A DNA stretch of 64,000 nucleotides from VAZQ01 sp963785745 (GTDB taxonomy: Bacteria; Pseudomonadota; Alphaproteobacteria; Rhizobiales; Xanthobacteraceae). The stretch's first letter is position 1, and each line of letters begins with the position of its first letter. The notes beneath the pieces are model-generated. The model made no database searches. It saw only the letters and a program-made list of their open reading frames with translations, and had not been told where the DNA came from. Of the stretch, positions 59,991 through 64,000 are shown in pieces. The stretch is from NCBI GenBank assembly GCA_963785745.1, contig CAWAWR010000019.1, forward strand, positions 186,001 to 250,000, given 5' to 3'. The translations under genes and the position numbers were made by a program.

Positions 59991-61496
59991 TCAGAGATAA
60001 TTCACAAGACTCGTCTGGTACAAAAGCGATGTCGTCTGCATCGATGCCTGCAGCCTCGTCTGCAGCGCCAGGATCTCGGCGGCGACCTGCTCGGTCGACA
60101 CACCCTCGATCTTCTGCATCATGCCGGAGAGCGTGTTCTTGGTCTGCCGGTGCCGGTCGGCGGCGGCTTGCAGCGTGAGCTGCGCACCGGCGAGCTCACC
60201 CTGGATATCCTGAATCTTCTGGGTGCCGAGTGGAATCGCCAGCTTGGTGCCGATCCGCGACGTCAGCGCGGCGCTGGTCGCCGGCGCATCGGGATCGCCG
60301 GGCGCATAGGTCACGGCAGCCAGCGCCGCGACATTCTGAATGACCCAACGGAGGCCTTCCTCATTGGCGCGCATGCCATAGGAGACGGTGATCGAGGTAT
60401 CGACCCGTGCGGTCGCGGTCGAACGCGGCGGCGTGGGCCCGTCCTCGCCGATGTACCAGCTTACGGTATTCGCCGGCGTACCGGCGACCAGCGCGGTCGC
60501 GGTGGCGGGCGGACCGCTGACGCGTTGCGGCGTCCCGTTGAAGAAATTGTCGGCGGCGACGACGGCGGAGGCCGCGACCAGCACGGTGTTGGCGAGCGTC
60601 TCGATCGAGTCCGTCAGCGACGTCTGTAGATTGCCGGCGGTGGCGATGGCGTCGACGCCGATCGTGAATTCATTCGGCCCCGGCGTGGCCGAGGTCGTCG
60701 CGGTCAGCTTGATGACCTCGCTCGACCCATCGGGAAGGTTGAATCGGAACTCGATGGTCTCGCCCGCATTGGGCAGCGCCGTGAAATCGACCGACATCGC
60801 CGGCGGCGCGCCGGCCGGGCCGGTCGGCGTCGCATTGGAGAGTCCCGAGGTGATGCTGGCGAGCTTGAAGCCGAATACCGTGGGCGGCGCTTCTTCCGCC
60901 ACCTGCACCGACGTCGTGGTCGGCGCCGTGATCACCATACGGCCGTGGCCGAGCGTGCCGAGGTCCGCTTGCCTGCGTTCCGATACGATCTGCTTGAAAC
61001 CGGCACGGACGCCGTCGCCGTCCATGATCTGGTCGAAGGTCGCGACCGACGGCTGATCGGTGGCGAGGCCGGAGAAAAGGTAGCGGTCGCCGATCTGCGT
61101 ATTCAGGAGACCGAGCATCTCGTTCAGGCTGGACGATGCGGTGGTCTGCGCGATCGTCGACCCGTTGCCCTGGATGGTCGACTGGAACGCGGCCGACTTC
61201 ACGGTCCGGCTGAGCTCGTCGAGCCGGCCGAGCGAGGTCTGCGCAATGTTGAGGCGCACGTCGACATTGTTGATCGAGCTTCCGAACGCCTCCAGCGTCG
61301 AGAACCGGTTTTGCAAGCCGACCAGGAGTCCGCGGTCGAGCCCGAGGCCGGCATAGGTCTCCGATTTCTTGCCGCTGCCGAGCTGGCGCTGCAATTCGTC
61401 GAGCTGATTGCGCATCTGGACCAGCGACTGGACGCCCAGCGCCGATCGGGTGCCGATGCCGCCGATGTTCATGACGGCCATGCCGTTACTACTCAT
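59991..61496 (-). CDS. flgL: Hook-filament junction protein FlgL (HAP3), long form
   Basis: This 501-residue protein has the flagellin-like N-terminal helix region (LVQMRNQLDELQRQLGSGKK, NNVDVRLNIAQTSLGRLDEL) and the C-terminal helix (AAEILALQTRLQASMQTTSL, ending SLVNYL). The central part is long and Thr/Ala-rich, which makes it longer than the 300-350 residues usual for FlgL. FlgL joins the hook cap region to the filament. It is co-directional with flgK, starting 21 bases after the flgK stop. Confidence 0.92.
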   Translation of the reverse strand: MSSNGMAVMNIGGIGTRSALGVQSLVQMRNQLDELQRQLGSGKKSETYAGLGLDRGLLVGLQNRFSTLEAFGSSINNVDVRLNIAQTSLGRLDELSRTVKSAAFQSTIQGNGSTIAQTTASSSLNEMLGLLNTQIGDRYLFSGLATDQPSVATFDQIMDGDGVRAGFKQIVSERRQADLGTLGHGRMVITAPTTTSVQVAEEAPPTVFGFKLASITSGLSNATPTGPAGAPPAMSVDFTALPNAGETIEFRFNLPDGSSEVIKLTATTSATPGPNEFTIGVDAIATAGNLQTSLTDSIETLANTVLVAASAVVAADNFFNGTPQRVSGPPATATALVAGTPANTVSWYIGEDGPTPPRSTATARVDTSITVSYGMRANEEGLRWVIQNVAALAAVTYAPGDPDAPATSAALTSRIGTKLAIPLGTQKIQDIQGELAGAQLTLQAAADRHRQTKNTLSGMMQKIEGVSTEQVAAEILALQTRLQASMQTTSLLYQTSLVNYL

Positions 61497-61517
61497 GGTC
61501 TAAAACTCCTGGCGGCC

Positions 61518-63413
61518 TCATATCCTCAAAAGCTGGTCGAGCATTTCCTTGACCGTCGTCAGCACGCGCGCATTGGCGGCGTAGGCATTCTGCAGGCTGA
61601 GCAGATTGGCCATCTCCTGGTCGATGTTGACCGCGCTGGTGTCGGCGAACCGCTGCTGCAGCGCGTTGAACACGACGTCCTGGCCCTGCTTCAGATTGGC
61701 GGCGGCCTCGGCGGCTGCGCCTTGCTGGCTGACCACCTGGCGCATGAATGAATGGATCGTGCCGTTGAACGGCGCCGAGGCATCGCCGACGCCCGATTTC
61801 GGCGAAAACGACAGCACGGCGCTGTTGAGGCGGTCGTAAAGGAAGTTCGGCCGCGTCGCATCGCCGGACGCCGTCAGGGGCGTGGTCTGGAACACCACAA
61901 GCCGCGACGGGTCGGCCATGAGATTGGCATTCACCGCAATGCGTCCGGCGAAGCCGACCGTCTGCGATCCCATCGACCGGATCGCCCCGGTATAGAGCCC
62001 GTCGCCGTCGACAAAGAACGGCAGCTCCGAAACGCCGCCGGTCGGGCTGGTCAGGCTGGTGACGGTATAGGTCGCAGACACCGCATCGAGGTTGACCTTG
62101 TTCGTCATCCCATCGTCAAGGAACTGCAACGTGTTTCCGACCGGGTTGGAAACCTGGACACCCGACGAACCGAGCGCCGCGGTCACCTGGGCCAGGACCG
62201 ACGCGATGCCGCCGGAGAAATCGAGCCCGACCACCCGGTCGTTGGGATCGATCGTCGCCGAATCCGACAACGGCAGCGCGTCGGGATCGTCGACCCGCAT
62301 CAATGTGAGCGTGCGCTGCTGTCCCGACGCAGTGTCGGTATAGGTCAGGCGCACCGAATTGCCGTCGATCAGATTGCTCAGGTCGATATCGAAGCCGGCC
62401 TGCGGCACCGGATTGACCGGGCTGCCGTTGATCGTGCGGTCGGACAGCGCGCGCGCCATGGCGCCGGCAATCTCGTCGAGCTGGGTCTGCGCCTGGACCA
62501 GTACCTCGTCGCGCATCTCGAGATAGGCGGCGATCTGGCCGGAGCGGATCGCATTGCTCGAAAGCAGGTCGACGTCGCTGCCGTTGGGACCCTTCAGGAC
62601 AATGGTGCCGACGTTGCGTATCGCCGGATCGTTGCTCCACTGCGCCAGCGGGTTCATCGAACCCTGCGGCTCGAACTCCAGCGTCGACGCATTGATGCCA
62701 ACCAGCTGCACGCCGGAATTGGTGAAGACCGATAGCTGGTTGAAGTTGCCGGGGATGACCTTGATATCCATCAGTTGCGAAAGCTGATCGATATAGACGT
62801 CGCGCCGGTCGAGCAGGTTCGCCGTGGTCGCATCGCCGGCGTTCGCGGTGGCCAGCTCCCGGTTGATCTCGGCAATCCGCAGCATCGCCTCGTTGGCCTT
62901 GGTCACCGAATCGGCAAGCCCGAGCTCGGCGTCGCCACGCAGCGCCTGGATATCGTCGGTCATGCCGTTGAGCTGCTGCGTCAGCACCTGCGCGGCATTG
63001 ACGACCGCGCTGCGCGCCGAGGCCGAATCCAGACTCGTCGTCAGCACGTGAAGCGCGCTGGTGAACTCGTTGTAGGCGCTTTCGAGCGTGCTGACGGAGC
63101 CGGGCACGCCATAGATCGATTGCAGCCGCTCGTAGAATTGCGCCCGCATGCCGGCATAGGAAGCGCCCGAGGCCTCGACCCGCATCTGGCGCTGAACATA
63201 CTGGTCGAGCTCGCGATTGATCGCGGCAATGCGGACGCCGACGCCGACGGAGCCAGCGGCGATCGGAATCTGGGTGGCGGTCTTGCGCACCCATCCCGGG
63301 GTCTCGGCGTTCGCCACGTTGGCGGCGACGATCGAGAGCCCGGCCTGGGTCACCCGCATGCCGGTGACGGCGGTGTTGAGCGCCTGCGTGAGAACTCATG
63401 ATCCTAAACTCAT
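61518..63413 (-). CDS. flgK: Hook-associated protein FlgK (HAP1), 5' end disrupted
   Basis: The intact frame runs from ATG 63359 (MRVTQAGLSIVAANVANAET) to 61518, 613 residues. It ends with the conserved AVNIDQEMANLLSLQNAYAA region. In-frame sequence upstream encodes LTQALNTAVTG, part of the usual FlgK N-terminus, but no start codon serves it. The likely original ATG at 63413 (MSL) is followed by an in-frame TGA at 63398-63396. ATG 63399 is out of frame unless one T is removed at 63393-63394. The motif ATGAGTT occurs twice here, suggesting a small duplication. As read, the protein would lack about 13 N-terminal residues needed for D0 packing. Confidence 0.9.
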
Positions 63414-63467
63414 GGCACCCTGCGTCCTCGACCGGCCGCGATCACGCGGCAGGTGTTTGAGCATGCT

Positions 63468-64000
63468 TTAGCGCAGCATGTTCAGGAGATCCTGAACCAT
63501 CTGGTTCGCACTGGAGATGACGCGCGTATTGGCCGAGTAGGCCTGTTGCGTGACGATCAGCTTGGTGAACTCGTCGGCGATGTCGGTGTTGGAGCCTTCG
63601 AGCGACGAACCGACGATCTTGCCCGGCGCGCCGTAGATCGCGGGGCCGGACTCGTCCGTCACCTCGAAGGCGCCGCCGTCGATGCGCTTGAGATAGTTGG
63701 CGCCGTTGAAGTTGGCGAGCGTGATCTCCGCGAGATCGATCGTGCGTCCGTTCGAATAGCTGCCGACGACGCGTCCCCGGTCGCTGACCGAGACCTGCTG
63801 CAATTCGCCGGCCGGGAAGCCGTTCTGCTGCAGGATGTTGACCTGCGCGCCGCCGTTCGCATCGGCGAACTGGGTGATGCCGCCGGAGCCATGAACGAGC
63901 TGGAGGTCGCCCAACGCGACGCCGTTCACCGTGACGCCGGACAATGTCAGGCTGCCGATGACCGGATTCATCTGGCCGTTCGGACCGAACGTGTAGTTCA
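63468..64000 (-). CDS. flgE: Flagellar hook protein FlgE, C-terminal part (5' end beyond window)
   Basis: The minus strand is open from the window edge to a stop at 63468, about 177 residues of C-terminal FlgE. It shows GFPAGELQQVSVSDRGRVVG, SNGRTIDLAEITLANFNGAN, LEGSNTDIADEFTKLIVTQQ and the terminal AYSANTRVISSANQMVQDLL helix. FlgE polymerises into the hook. The order flgE-flgK-flgL on one strand is conserved. Confidence 0.95.
   Translation of the reverse strand, partial: NYTFGPNGQMNPVIGSLTLSGVTVNGVALGDLQLVHGSGGITQFADANGGAQVNILQQNGFPAGELQQVSVSDRGRVVGSYSNGRTIDLAEITLANFNGANYLKRIDGGAFEVTDESGPAIYGAPGKIVGSSLEGSNTDIADEFTKLIVTQQAYSANTRVISSANQMVQDLLNMLR

Overview
This 64-kb window is GC-rich chromosomal DNA of an alphaproteobacterium, most likely order Hyphomicrobiales (Rhizobiales) near the Bradyrhizobium/Rhodopseudomonas/Pseudolabrys groups. 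The evidence is a flagellar gene set with the alphaproteobacterial genes fliX, flbT, flaF and cckA, a MotE-like protein, a MipZ-type ATPase, and four Bug/TctC substrate-binding proteins without permease genes. The taxonomic call is inference from remembered gene families. No rRNA, tRNA, CRISPR array, insertion sequence or phage module was seen.

Layout. 1-9.2 kb is metabolic and accessory: a partial Bug protein, an orphan barstar-like protein, a DUF5996 protein, a frameshifted EamA exporter, a DUF3828 protein, an ACMSD-type amidohydrolase, two TPR proteins and a SoxCD-like sulfite dehydrogenase pair. 9.4-13.5 kb holds an enolase-superfamily enzyme, a three-gene cluster (MipZ-like ATPase, coiled-coil protein, small basic protein) and a divergent SET-domain protein. 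13.6-18.1 kb holds a polytopic membrane protein, a GST, a one-TM protein and the cell-cycle kinase gene cckA. 18.2-23.9 kb is flagellar export and rod (flhB-fliR-fliQ-fliE-flgC-flgB against fliO-fliP). 23.9-36 kb is a non-flagellar block: a DUF4344 metallopeptidase pair, cupin, Bug, LysR/PPOx, MetE-like plus Bug, lipoprotein, ECF sigma factor and a TIR-TPR protein. 36-46.9 kb is flagellar again (TPR protein, motE-like, DUF6468, fliM, fliL, then flgF-flgG-flgA-flgH). A second MetE-like/Bug pair follows, then dksA, fliX, flgI-flgJ-flgN, two flagellins, flbT-flaF, a decayed TPR-methyltransferase, and flgL, flgK and partial flgE.

How it fits together. Three exact TTAA-N7-TTAA boxes lie upstream of flagellar or motor genes (21729, 39914, 56677), with weaker variants at 21845, 50645 and 54911. 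Because cckA lies in the same window, a CckA-CtrA flagellar regulon is a reasonable inference. FlbT and FlaF, next to the flagellins, would tune flagellin expression after transcription.

Caution. At least eight genes carry frameshifts (EamA, cckA, TIR-TPR, flgA, both flagellins, flgK 5' end, TPR-methyltransferase), several at or beside short homopolymers. Consensus error may explain many of them. The TPR-methyltransferase is damaged often enough to look like a real pseudogene. The candidates that best merit follow-up as undescribed biology are the MipZ-like/coiled-coil cluster, the tandem DUF4344 pair in which one copy has lost its HExxH site, and the CtrA-box set.
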